A DNA stretch of 38,691 nt. Origin: JBBDYH01 sp040901795 (GTDB taxonomy: Bacteria; Planctomycetota; Planctomycetia; Pirellulales; JALHPA01). Of the stretch, positions 1 through 7,865 are shown one piece after another. Where the stretch lies: NCBI GenBank assembly GCA_040901795.1, contig JBBDYH010000039.1, positions 1 through 38,691 of the forward strand. Direction: 5' to 3'. A program made the translations under genes and the position numbers. The notes under the pieces are model-generated. The model ran no database searches. It saw only the letters and a list, made by a program, of their open reading frames with translations, and was not told where the DNA came from. The first letter of the stretch is position 1; every line of letters starts with the position of its first letter.

Positions 1-291
1 TTGGGCGTCACGGTGATGATCTGGGTGCGCTGGACGTTGCCACGCCTGCGGATCGATCAGGTGATGAAGACCTGCCTGAAGTACTGCATGCCGATCGCCG
101 CCGTGATGTTTGTGGGCGTCGTGGGTTGGCAATACCTCACGCGGGGAAGTTTGATGAAGCTGGGGGAGTCCCCTGGCATCGTGCGTGAAACGTTCATTCA
201 AGGCGGCGGTCAGGTCCGTTCGATCGAACCGGTGAACGCAGGAACTTCGCTTGCCGGCCCGTCGGTCGCGCGCGTGGAAGGGAGCGAATAA
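1..291 (+). CDS. nuoH: NADH-quinone oxidoreductase subunit H, C-terminal part
   Basis: This is the C-terminal end of NuoH, the membrane subunit of complex I that lies at the junction with the quinone site; the gene starts before the window. The segment WVRWTLPRLRIDQVMK is the conserved C-terminal NuoH motif (family form R.T.PRLR.DQLM..WK). A last transmembrane helix follows at about residues 30-46, then a polar tail of about 45 residues that is longer than in most family members. The TTG at base 1 is only the window edge, not a start. The stop is three bases before the nuoJ ATG, so the two are co-transcribed. Identification is secure although only about 96 codons are visible. Confidence 0.85.
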   Translation: MGVTVMIWVRWTLPRLRIDQVMKTCLKYCMPIAAVMFVGVVGWQYLTRGSLMKLGESPGIVRETFIQGGGQVRSIEPVNAGTSLAGPSVARVEGSE

Positions 292-294
292 CCG

Positions 295-894
295 ATGAAT
301 TGGCATTCGTTCTTTTTCCTCCTCTTCGCACTCATCGCCTGTGCTTTCGCTGTCGCGGTCGTGCTCACGAGCAATATCGTGCGGATGGCGTTTTACCTCA
401 CGCTGTCGCTAGGCGCGACGGCGGGCTTGTTCTTTTTGGCCGGGGCCGACTTTGTGGGCGCCATGCAGTTGCTGATTTACGTCGGCGGCACCTTGGTCCT
501 CTTGATCTTCGGAGTGATGCTCACCGCTCAAGCGCACTTCATCACCATGAAGATCGAGCGGAACCAGTGGGTAATCGTCGCCATCGTGGGCGGATCGTTG
601 CTCTTCTTGTTGCTGACGGCGGCGTTCCGCGTGCCCGAGTGGCGGCTTGGATCGGAGGTGGCGGAGTCGCAGGAAGCCGCCGCGTCGCACAGCCGGCCGA
701 CTGCCACTCCGCTTGGCATGGCGCTGCTCGGCGTCCGTGTGGATACCGAAGAAGTCAGCGAAGAGAAGCAGCCTGGACTCGCCGGTTACTTGTTACCGTT
801 CGAAATCATTTCAGTCCACTTGCTCGTCGTGCTCATCGGCTCAGCCTATTTGGCGCGAGCCAAGCGGCGCGCGAGATCAAGAGCGTTGGAGTGA
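295..894 (+). CDS. nuoJ: NADH-quinone oxidoreductase subunit J
   Basis: NuoJ is a membrane-arm subunit of complex I that helps couple quinone reduction to proton pumping. The 199-residue protein shows five hydrophobic helices at about residues 3-22, 28-48, 54-75, 92-110 and 166-187. The third contains YVGGTLVLLIFGVML, the family signature with the pi-bulge region. A polar loop at about 115-165 (Glu, Ala and Ser rich) separates helices four and five. The ATG at 295 follows the nuoH stop by three bases. In most bacteria nuoI sits between H and J; here there is no room for it. A second open frame over the same bases is a shadow and has no family features. Confidence 0.9.
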   Translation: MNWHSFFFLLFALIACAFAVAVVLTSNIVRMAFYLTLSLGATAGLFFLAGADFVGAMQLLIYVGGTLVLLIFGVMLTAQAHFITMKIERNQWVIVAIVGGSLLFLLLTAAFRVPEWRLGSEVAESQEAAASHSRPTATPLGMALLGVRVDTEEVSEEKQPGLAGYLLPFEIISVHLLVVLIGSAYLARAKRRARSRALE

Positions 895-916
895 GCTTTT
901 TCTAGCGTTGCGTTAT

Positions 917-936
917 CGGGAGACTCACGTCTCCCG
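917..936. repeat. Perfect 8-bp hairpin in the nuoJ-nuoK gap
   Basis: CGGGAGAC at 917-924 and GTCTCCCG at 929-936 form a perfect stem with the 4-base loop TCAC. No run of T follows, so it does not look like a terminator, and it lies inside an operon. It may be a processing or attenuation site, or simply a member of a dispersed palindromic repeat family. Confidence 0.6.
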
Positions 937-942
937 CTCGCC

Positions 943-964
943 TGATCACTGACCACTGACCACT
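943..964. repeat. Tandem heptamer array (TGACCAC) before nuoK
   Basis: TGATCAC, TGACCAC and TGACCAC follow one another without gaps, ending six bases before the nuoK ATG. It is one of several spacers in the window with a degenerate 7-base tandem repeat, each with a different word. No Shine-Dalgarno sequence is visible between it and nuoK. Confidence 0.7.
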
Positions 965-969
965 CCGCC

Positions 970-1314
970 ATGGACCTCCTCACCCAACCCGTCGGAATCG
1001 CCCACTACCTCGTCGTGGGCGCGATTCTGTTCGTGGCGGGCGTCGTCTGCATGGCGACGAAGCGGAATGCGCTGGGTGTGCTGATGGGCATCGAGCTGGT
1101 GCTGAACGGGGCCAACGTGAACTTTGTAGCGTTCGGAAGCGAGTTGCTTCGCGGCCGGTCAGAAAGTTCAATCGGCCTCGATGGCCAGGCGATCGCGCTG
1201 TTCGTGATTGTGCTCGCCGCGGCCGAAGCGGCTGTGGCACTGGCCATCACGCTAAACTTTTACAACAATCACGCCACGGTCGACGTCGATCGGGCGGATG
1301 AGCTGAAAGGATGA
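970..1314 (+). CDS. nuoK: NADH-quinone oxidoreductase subunit K
   Basis: NuoK is the small three-helix antiporter-like subunit of complex I. The 114-residue protein has helices at about residues 10-28, 31-55 and 73-97. It keeps the two buried glutamates needed for proton translocation in the family: E42 in GIELVLN and E86 in LAAAEAAVAL. Length is normal to slightly long because of a charged C-terminal tail (VDVDRADELKG). It lies 75 bases after nuoJ in the same operon. No Shine-Dalgarno sequence precedes the ATG, which is common in planctomycetes. Confidence 0.93.
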   Translation: MDLLTQPVGIAHYLVVGAILFVAGVVCMATKRNALGVLMGIELVLNGANVNFVAFGSELLRGRSESSIGLDGQAIALFVIVLAAAEAAVALAITLNFYNNHATVDVDRADELKG

Positions 1315-1320
1315 ACCAAG

Positions 1321-1402
1321 TTCGGAACGCGGAGTTCGGAGTGCGGAGTTGACCTTGGTCCTCCCCTAAAACTCCGCACTCCGCATTCCGAACTCCGCAC
1401 TC
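1321..1402. repeat. Two inverted heptamer arrays forming a long imperfect hairpin
   Basis: The nuoK-nuoL gap consists almost wholly of two arrays of 7-base units. The left one (1321-1350) repeats TKCGGAG four times: TTCGGAA, CGCGGAG, TTCGGAG, TGCGGAG. The right one (1371-1402) repeats the complement: ACTCCGC, ACTCCGC, ATTCCGA, ACTCCGC, ACTC. The arrays can pair over about 24-30 bases around a 20-base loop. The right array ends six bases before the nuoL ATG. A transcript through the operon would carry this hairpin just ahead of the nuoL start. Confidence 0.75.
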
Positions 1403-1408
1403 TGAAGC

Positions 1409-3799
1409 ATGGACCTTTCGCAAACACTCCCCGTGCTGCTCGGCATCGCCTGGCTTTTGCCTTTGGCGAGCTTCGTGCTAATTGTGTTTCTCGGTCCCCG
1501 TATGGGATCGCATGGCGTGTTCGCGGGGCACGTGGCGACCGGCGCGATTCTGGGGGCGTTTTTGCTATCCGTCGTTGCGCTCGGCGGCTGGCTGTCGTAC
1601 TATCCGCTCGGTGACGCTCACCACGAAGAAGTCACCACCGCAAGCGAAGAATCGGGCGACACGGACGTTGCGCACCACGCTGCCGAAAAGATCGCCTACA
1701 CTGGCCACTGGTACTCATTGGTCGAGATCGGCTCGTTGTCGATTGGCATCACTTATTACATTGACGCGCTGACCGTGGCCATGTTCTGTATGGTCACGCT
1801 GATCGCCACGTGCATCCACTTCTATTCGTGGGGTTACATGCACGATGAGCTTCACGACATCACGGATCACGAAGTCACGCTTCCGCACGGCCACCACCTG
1901 CACCGGCCTGGCCGCTACTCTCGGTTTTTCCAGTACCTATCGCTGTTTTGCTTCAGCATGCTCGGCCTGGTCTATGCCGGCAACATGGCGATGGTGTTCG
2001 TGTTCTGGGAGCTGGTCGGCATTTGCTCGTACTTCCTGATTGGCTTCTATTACGAGCGGAAGACCGCCTCGACGGCTGCCAACAAGGCCTTCATCGTCAA
2101 CCGCGTCGGCGACTTCGGCATGCTCATCGGCATGATGGCGCTGTGGGGCAGTCTCGGGACTTTTTCGTTCGGCGACTATACGCAAACCGATGGCACACGC
2201 GCGCCCGGCATCTTCAGCCTTGTACGACCCGAAACCAACGATCACCGGCTGACTGTTCCCGACGGCATGGTCCGCGCCGCGGCCGCCGACGAAGTGGCCG
2301 CAATTGTGCGCTACGAAGCCGGCCGTCCCGCGGATGCCGCCGCGCAGATCGACTCCCAGATCGAGCAGTGGCGCACCGACGGCCTGGGCTATTGGCTGCT
2401 GATCGTTGCCGGCATCGGCATCTTCTGCGGCTGCGTCGGCAAGAGCGCCCAGTTCCCGCTGCACGTCTGGCTGCCGGACGCGATGGAAGGCCCCACGCCG
2501 GTTTCGGCGCTTGTCCATTCGGCCACGATGGTTGCGGCCGGCGTGTACCTCGTCGGGCGATTTTTTCCGGTTTTTACGCCGGAAGTGCTGTTGGTCATCG
2601 CCTACACCGGCATGATCACGCTCTTCATTGCGGCGACAATCGCGTTGACGGCGGTCGATATCAAACGCGTGCTGGCTTACAGCACCGTGAGCCAGTTGGG
2701 TTACATGATGCTGGCGCTAGGTGTCGGCGGTTGGCTGGCCGGCATCTTTCACCTGATTACGCACGCGTTCTTTAAGAGCCTGTTGTTCATGTGCTCCGGC
2801 TCGGTGATCCATGCCTGTCACACGAACGACATGACCCGGATGGGCGCCCTGCGGCACAAGATGCCCTGGACCGCCTGGACCATGCTCGTCGGCTGTCTGG
2901 CGATCATCGGCGCAGGGATTCCGCTGACGCCGATTGGCTTCAGCGGTTACTTTTCGAAAGACGCGATCATCGCCCAGGCGTTGCTTTTCTCCGAAAGCAA
3001 TCCGCAGCACGCGATTCTGTTCTGGACTGCGGCCGGCGGCGCGGCGCTGACGGCGTTCTACATGTTCCGGCTCTGGTTTATGACGTTCGCCGGACCGCCG
3101 CGCGATCACCATGTGTACGAGCACGCTCACGAGTCGCCGCCGGTGATGTACGTGCCGCTGGTGATTTTGGCCGTGTTTGCCGTCGCCGTGGCTTGGCCGG
3201 TGTTCGGGCTTACCGGTTTGCTGGAGCAAGCGCGTTCGCCCGGCACGCTGCCCAATACGACCGGCGTTTTGGCGTGGAGTCCGACGGTCCCGAACGAACA
3301 CCTGCCGCACGACGAGGAAGCATACCACTGGGTGCACACGACGGCCGGCCTCGTGGCGTTTGGCACGGCGGCGCTTGGCGTGCTGATTGCCGCCCTGTTC
3401 TATGGCCTTCGCAAGCTGGATCCGAGCCGGGTGGCCGGCGTCCTTTCGCCTGTTTATCGTTTCCTCATCAATAAATGGTGGTTTGATGAGCTGTATCACG
3501 CCCTGTTCGTGGCGCCGGCGCACTTCATCGCGCGTCGCGTCGCCGACTTCGATCGTCTGGTCATCGACAGGTTCGTCGACGGCTGTGCGCGTGCGGCTCG
3601 CGGCGTAGCGACATTCGACGACGTGATCGACCGCTATGCCGTCGATGGGGCGGTGAACTGGAGCGCCAAGTGGATCTACGCGACCGGCGACTCACTGCGG
3701 CAACTGCAAACCGGCAAGCTGAGGCAATACGTCACATTTATCGTGGTGGGCACCGTGGCTATTTTTGTCATCGTCTCGTTCCTGCGAAACTATGTCTAA
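1409..3799 (+). CDS. nuoL: NADH-quinone oxidoreductase subunit L
   Basis: NuoL is the distal antiporter-like proton-pumping subunit of complex I, carrying the long lateral helix. The 796-residue protein has the family core with HVWLPDAMEGPTPVSALVHS at about residues 352-371 and the broken-helix lysine segments (GKSAQFPLH; ITHAFFKSLLF). It is longer than E. coli NuoL (about 610) because of polar insertions: a His/Glu-rich loop at about 68-95, another His-rich loop at about 145-170 (DHEVTLPHGHHLH), and a loop at about 255-320. The C-terminal part (about 690-796) holds the lateral-helix region and a last membrane anchor. Its stop overlaps the nuoM start by eight bases, so translation is likely coupled. 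Confidence 0.95.
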   Translation: MDLSQTLPVLLGIAWLLPLASFVLIVFLGPRMGSHGVFAGHVATGAILGAFLLSVVALGGWLSYYPLGDAHHEEVTTASEESGDTDVAHHAAEKIAYTGHWYSLVEIGSLSIGITYYIDALTVAMFCMVTLIATCIHFYSWGYMHDELHDITDHEVTLPHGHHLHRPGRYSRFFQYLSLFCFSMLGLVYAGNMAMVFVFWELVGICSYFLIGFYYERKTASTAANKAFIVNRVGDFGMLIGMMALWGSLGTFSFGDYTQTDGTRAPGIFSLVRPETNDHRLTVPDGMVRAAAADEVAAIVRYEAGRPADAAAQIDSQIEQWRTDGLGYWLLIVAGIGIFCGCVGKSAQFPLHVWLPDAMEGPTPVSALVHSATMVAAGVYLVGRFFPVFTPEVLLVIAYTGMITLFIAATIALTAVDIKRVLAYSTVSQLGYMMLALGVGGWLAGIFHLITHAFFKSLLFMCSGSVIHACHTNDMTRMGALRHKMPWTAWTMLVGCLAIIGAGIPLTPIGFSGYFSKDAIIAQALLFSESNPQHAILFWTAAGGAALTAFYMFRLWFMTFAGPPRDHHVYEHAHESPPVMYVPLVILAVFAVAVAWPVFGLTGLLEQARSPGTLPNTTGVLAWSPTVPNEHLPHDEEAYHWVHTTAGLVAFGTAALGVLIAALFYGLRKLDPSRVAGVLSPVYRFLINKWWFDELYHALFVAPAHFIARRVADFDRLVIDRFVDGCARAARGVATFDDVIDRYAVDGAVNWSAKWIYATGDSLRQLQTGKLRQYVTFIVVGTVAIFVIVSFLRNYV

Positions 3800-5504
3800 C
3801 GTCATCTGGTTCACCAGCGCGATTGTCTTCCTCCCCGCTATCGTGGCGATGCTGATCTGGATCATCGTCCCGCGCGACAAGCACGACGCGATGCGCTGGA
3901 TCAGCCTCGGCGCCACCGTGGTCGTGTTCCTGATGACCGCCTGGATGCTGTTTCAGAACGGCGAGGAGGGGCAATTCACCGCCGGCGTGGCGGACATGCA
4001 GAACACCTTCTCGCTCCCCTGGATCAGCTCGTTCAACATCTACTACATGATGGGCACGGACGGCATCAGCTTCCCGCTGGTCGTGCTCACGTCGTTCTTG
4101 AGCATGCTGGCAATGGCGGCGAGCTGGAATATCACCAAGCACGTCAAGGCCTACTGCATCCTCTATCTGCTGCTGGAAACTGGCATGCTGGGCGTCTTCC
4201 TGGCGCTCGATTTCTTTCTCTTCTACGTGTTTTGGGAAGTGATGCTCTTGCCGATGTACTTCCTCATCGGCGTCTGGGGGGGTCCCCGGCGGGAATACGC
4301 GGCGATCAAGTTCTTCCTCTATACGCTGTTCGGCAGCGTACTGATGCTGATCGCCATCTTGATGCTCTATTTTCAGAGCGATCTCAACTTGCTCACGGCG
4401 GAGCAGCTCGCCGAGGCGCACGTGGCGCCCGGATACAGCACGCCGCACACGTTTAACATCCTTGCTCTGCAAAAAATCGGCCAACTCCAAAACTCCCCCT
4501 TCAGCGAGGAGCTGCTCTGGGGCCGCAGCCTGCAATGGTGGGCGTTCCTGTTGCTCTTCATCGGCTTTGCGATCAAGGTGCCCGCTGTTCCGCTGCATAC
4601 CTGGCTCCCCGACGCGCATGTCGAAGCCCCCACGCCGATCTCGATGATCCTGGCTGGCGTGCTGTTGAAAATGGGCGGCTACGGCATCATCCGCATTTGC
4701 TATCCGATCTGCCCTGAAGGCGGCTATGAGCTGGCCTGGTTCGTTTGCGCCGTCGGCGTAGTGAGCATGGTCTACGGCGCATTCGCCGCCATGGCGCAAA
4801 AGGACTTTAAGCGGCTCGTCGCCTACAGCTCGGTGAGCCACATGGGCTACGTCGTCCTGGGCCTCGGTGTCTGGAGCGCGGCCGCCGGGAACCAATACGA
4901 CCCCTATTACTGGGCCCTGGGCATGAACGGCGCGATGTTCCAGATGATCGCCCACGGGATCAGCTCGGCGGGCATGTTCTTTCTGGTGGGTGTGCTTTAC
5001 GATCGCGTCCATCACCGCAACCTCGACGAGTTTGGCGGGCTCTTCGGACGCATGCCAGTCTACAGTGGGATCGCGATTGTGATCTTCTTTGCCGGCCTCG
5101 GTTTGCCGGGCCTGTGCGGGTTCATCGGCGAAGTGATGGTCACGCTTTCGGTTTGGAATTACAGTCAAGCGCTGGCCGTCATCTCGGCGGCGGTGGTGAT
5201 TTTGACGGCCGGATATATCCTCTGGACGATCCAGCGCGTATACCTCGGACCCGAGTACAAAGGCCCGCACGGCGATCATCTGACCGCAATGACCAACCGC
5301 GAAATTGCGATTGCCGCGCCGCTGGTGGTGTTTGCGATCCTCTTCGGCGTTTATCCGCAGGTCGTATTCAACTACATGGAGCCGAGTGTTACTCGATCGG
5401 TCGAAGAGCTAGCCGAATGGACGCATGCCGTAAAAGACACCCCGGCGCCCCCGACCGGCGTAGCCGTTTCTACGCCGCCTAGCGACTCGATCGCAGCCGA
5501 CTAA
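3792..5504 (+). CDS. nuoM: NADH-quinone oxidoreductase subunit M
   Basis: NuoM is a second antiporter-like proton-pumping subunit in the membrane arm. The protein is 570 residues from the ATG at 3792, inside the nuoL stop region (8-base overlap). A TTG nine codons upstream also lies in frame, but it would only add a polar stretch before the first helix. Diagnostic segments are FYVFWEVMLLPMYFLIGVWG (the conserved glutamate of helix 5), HTWLPDAHVEAPTPISMIL from about residue 269, and VAYSSVSHMGYVVLG. Helices fill most of the protein, and a hydrophilic tail of about 40 residues ends it. It is part of the nuoH-J-K-L-M-N operon. Confidence 0.95.
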   Translation: MSNVIWFTSAIVFLPAIVAMLIWIIVPRDKHDAMRWISLGATVVVFLMTAWMLFQNGEEGQFTAGVADMQNTFSLPWISSFNIYYMMGTDGISFPLVVLTSFLSMLAMAASWNITKHVKAYCILYLLLETGMLGVFLALDFFLFYVFWEVMLLPMYFLIGVWGGPRREYAAIKFFLYTLFGSVLMLIAILMLYFQSDLNLLTAEQLAEAHVAPGYSTPHTFNILALQKIGQLQNSPFSEELLWGRSLQWWAFLLLFIGFAIKVPAVPLHTWLPDAHVEAPTPISMILAGVLLKMGGYGIIRICYPICPEGGYELAWFVCAVGVVSMVYGAFAAMAQKDFKRLVAYSSVSHMGYVVLGLGVWSAAAGNQYDPYYWALGMNGAMFQMIAHGISSAGMFFLVGVLYDRVHHRNLDEFGGLFGRMPVYSGIAIVIFFAGLGLPGLCGFIGEVMVTLSVWNYSQALAVISAAVVILTAGYILWTIQRVYLGPEYKGPHGDHLTAMTNREIAIAAPLVVFAILFGVYPQVVFNYMEPSVTRSVEELAEWTHAVKDTPAPPTGVAVSTPPSDSIAAD

Positions 5505-5517
5505 TTCAATAAACCGA

Positions 5518-5591
5518 TCATCCTTCGCACTTCGTCCTTCATCTTCATCCTTCATCCTTCGCTGAACCCTGAAACCCGAACCCCGAACCCT
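5518..5591. repeat. Two consecutive heptamer arrays between nuoM and nuoN
   Basis: The spacer first repeats TCATCCT with variants (TCATCCT, TCGCACT, TCGTCCT, a 6-base TCATCT, TCATCCT, TCATCCT; 5518-5558). It then switches to GAACCCT with variants (GAACCCT, GAAACCC, GAACCCC, GAACCCT; 5564-5591). The unit length stays at seven while the word changes. The second array ends five bases before the nuoN start codon. Confidence 0.75.
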
Positions 5592-5596
5592 GCTCC

Positions 5597-7291
5597 GTGA
5601 ACCTCTCGGCGCTCGTCGAAAACCTGTACGCCAATACGATCGCCAGCTTGGACCTGTTCCGGCCGGAGCTGATCCTCTGCGCCACGATCGTCGCCATGCT
5701 GCTGGTGCGGATCATTGCCGGCACGCGCGTTCCCGCGGCGCTCGTGGCGCTGATTGGCGCAGGTCTTGGCTTCTATTTTTCGCTGCCGTTTGGCGACGAG
5801 CCCATCGTCCGCACGGAAATCTTCACCGGCCTGTTGGTCTACGACGGCTTCACAGTCTTCTTCCGCGCCATTTTGTTGTTCTTTGCCGTCTTGTTCGTCA
5901 TCTTCACGCAGCTTTCCGGGATTCCCGATCGCGAGGACGCGCCCGATTTTTATTCGCTGGTACTCGGCGGCACGGTGGGTATGTGCCTGATGGCGTCGGC
6001 TAACCATCTGCTAATGATCTTTCTGGCTGTCGAGATGGCGAGCGTCCCGTCGTACGTCCTGGCCGGCATCCTCAAGGGCCGCCGCCAAAGCAGCGAGGCT
6101 GCTATCAAGTACGTCGTCTATGGCGCAGGCGCCGCCGGAGTGATGCTCTACGGCGTGAGCTTGCTGGCCGGCGTACTTGGCTCTTGCCACTTGCCGACGA
6201 TGGCCGCAGAGCTTGCCAACCGTCTGGCCGCAGATACGCTCGGCGAAAGTGCGATGGTGCTCGTGCTCGGCGGCTTGATGCTCGGCGTCGGCCTGGCCTT
6301 TAAGCTCTCCGCCTTTCCCTTCCATTTCTGGTGCCCTGATGTTTTCGAGGGTGCAGCCGCGGAGATAAACGCTTTCTTGAGCATCGCGTCAAAGGCAGCG
6401 GCGCTGGCGCTCTTGGTCCGCGTCGTCGTCGGCTTCGGACACGTTCCCGCCGAAAACGCACCCGCGTCGGTCATCGCTGCTGCTGCGTCGACGTCATCGC
6501 AGGACGGCTATTTCGCCATCGCCGACGATGAGACAACACGCGACTCCGCTGCGCCGGAAACTCAAAGGGCAGCACTGGCCCCGGTGCGCGATTTTATGCT
6601 CCTGTTGGTCGCAGTCTTGGCCGCCGTGACCTGCACCTTCGGCAACCTGGCGGCCTATGGGCAGACGAACATCAAGCGATTGATGGCCTATTCCACGATT
6701 GCGCATGCCGGCTACATGATGATGCCCGTGGCCGCGGCGCTGGCGCTATCTTCGCAAAACACGCGCGCCGCCGAAGCCGCCTTTGCCGCGATCCCGTTTT
6801 ACGTAGGCATCTATTTGTTCATGAACCTGGGCGCCTTCGCGATCATTGCCTTCCTCCGCAATGAGCTCAAGAGCGAAGAGATTGACGACTATTCCGGCCT
6901 CGTCCGCCGCTCTCCGGGCGTGGTCGTTTGCTTCTCCGTGATCCTGTTCAGCCTGGTCGGGCTGCCGCCGTTGGCCGGCTTCGCAGGGAAATACGTGATC
7001 TTCGCCTCGCTGGTCGATGCCATGGCGATCCCCGGCGCGCGGCTGACAATGATCGCCCTGTTGGTGATCGGCGGTCTCAACACCGCGCTCTCGCTGTTCT
7101 ACTATGTCCGCGTCGTGAAGGTCATGACCCTTGACGACGAGCGCGATACTCGGGCCCCCGCGAGCTTCTCGCTGGCTTCCATTCCCGGCGCATTTGTGGC
7201 GCTCGTCACCATTCCGGTGTTCGTGCTGGGGCTGTTCTGGAACGAGCTATACCAGGTCGCCGCCGGCGCCACCACCACTCTGTTCGGTTAA
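5597..7291 (+). CDS. nuoN: NADH-quinone oxidoreductase subunit N
   Basis: NuoN is the antiporter-like proton-pumping subunit closest to the NuoJ/K module. The 564-residue protein begins at a GTG (5597), chosen because the first helix follows at once. Family segments include LMIFLAVEMASVPSYVLAG with its conserved glutamate, KLSAFPFHFWCPDVFEGA (the NuoN version of the H-W-PD-EG motif), and IKRLMAYSTIAHAGYMM. Polar insertions at about residues 288-330 (Ala/Ser/Thr rich) and near the end lengthen it over E. coli NuoN (about 485). It closes the nuo operon; the next gene begins 12 bases later on the same strand. Confidence 0.95.
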   Translation: MNLSALVENLYANTIASLDLFRPELILCATIVAMLLVRIIAGTRVPAALVALIGAGLGFYFSLPFGDEPIVRTEIFTGLLVYDGFTVFFRAILLFFAVLFVIFTQLSGIPDREDAPDFYSLVLGGTVGMCLMASANHLLMIFLAVEMASVPSYVLAGILKGRRQSSEAAIKYVVYGAGAAGVMLYGVSLLAGVLGSCHLPTMAAELANRLAADTLGESAMVLVLGGLMLGVGLAFKLSAFPFHFWCPDVFEGAAAEINAFLSIASKAAALALLVRVVVGFGHVPAENAPASVIAAAASTSSQDGYFAIADDETTRDSAAPETQRAALAPVRDFMLLLVAVLAAVTCTFGNLAAYGQTNIKRLMAYSTIAHAGYMMMPVAAALALSSQNTRAAEAAFAAIPFYVGIYLFMNLGAFAIIAFLRNELKSEEIDDYSGLVRRSPGVVVCFSVILFSLVGLPPLAGFAGKYVIFASLVDAMAIPGARLTMIALLVIGGLNTALSLFYYVRVVKVMTLDDERDTRAPASFSLASIPGAFVALVTIPVFVLGLFWNELYQVAAGATTTLFG

Positions 7292-7303
7292 CGGACTCGC
7301 CGC

Positions 7304-7759
7304 ATGCCCCTCCCCTCCGAGCCCGATCCGAACCAGGCGCTCAACCAGGTGCTGATCACCCTGCACCGCTCGCTTCCGATGTACATCAGCTTCGCGGATC
7401 CCTGGGTGGCCTATGGCAACGAAGAGCCGCGCCGCGTCCTCAATCGCCTGGTCGCCGACAAACAGGAGTACGTCGGACGTCTCACGACCTTGCTCGACAG
7501 CCGACGTTACACGATCGACTTCGGCGAATTTCCGATGGACTTTACGTCACTGCACGACGTCTCGCTCGACTTCCTCTTGAAACAACTGATCGAGCATCAA
7601 CGGCGCGAGGTAGAGGCGATCGAGAACCGCCTCGGGCGACTGGCGCGCGACGCCGAGGGAGGGGCGCTTGTCGGAGAAATCCTCACCAATTCGCGGCGGC
7701 ACTTGCAATCGCTTGAAGGTCTGTCTCGGCAGGCCGCGACGGCAAATGCAGAACGATGA
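7304..7759 (+). CDS. Small helical protein of unknown function after nuoN
   Basis: This 151-residue soluble protein starts 12 bases after nuoN and is probably read from the nuo operon. I do not recognise a named family. The sequence predicts four mostly helical segments: about 10-30 (NQALNQVLITLHRSLPMY), 42-65, 85-112 (SLDFLLKQLIEHQRREVEAI) and 118-145. This resembles a ferritin-like or four-helix bundle fold, and the third segment has an HQRREVE stretch with possible metal ligands. The assignment to any metal role is a guess. It has no signal peptide and no membrane helix. Its stop codon lies inside a heptamer repeat array. Confidence 0.75.
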   Translation: MPLPSEPDPNQALNQVLITLHRSLPMYISFADPWVAYGNEEPRRVLNRLVADKQEYVGRLTTLLDSRRYTIDFGEFPMDFTSLHDVSLDFLLKQLIEHQRREVEAIENRLGRLARDAEGGALVGEILTNSRRHLQSLEGLSRQAATANAER

Positions 7760-7856
7760 ATGATGAACTATGAACGGCAGCAGACGACACGTTCCGTCGA
7801 TGCCGGATGTCGGTTAGGATAAACCTGATTCATCGTTCATCGTTCCGCGTTCATCG
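7756..7856. repeat. Inverted heptamer arrays (ATGAACG / TTCATCG) between two genes
   Basis: The left array reads ATGAATG, ATGAACT, ATGAACG (7756-7776). The right array reads TTCATCG, TTCATCG, TTCCGCG, TTCATCG (7829-7856). Both have a 7-base unit and are roughly reverse complements, so the spacer could fold back. The stop codon of the preceding gene (7757-7759) lies in the first unit, and the TatD start lies ten bases after the last. Confidence 0.75.
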
Positions 7857-7865
7857 TTTGTTGCC

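Noticed and set aside
1321..1402. CRISPR-like array or transcription terminator
   Set aside because: Units are only 7 bases without spacers, so it is not a CRISPR array; there is no T-run after the hairpin and it lies within the operon.
3768..5279. 503-codon open frame antisense to nuoM
   Set aside because: Composition (very rich in His, Asp, Arg, Glu) is that of an antisense frame of a membrane-protein gene, and no family motif is present.
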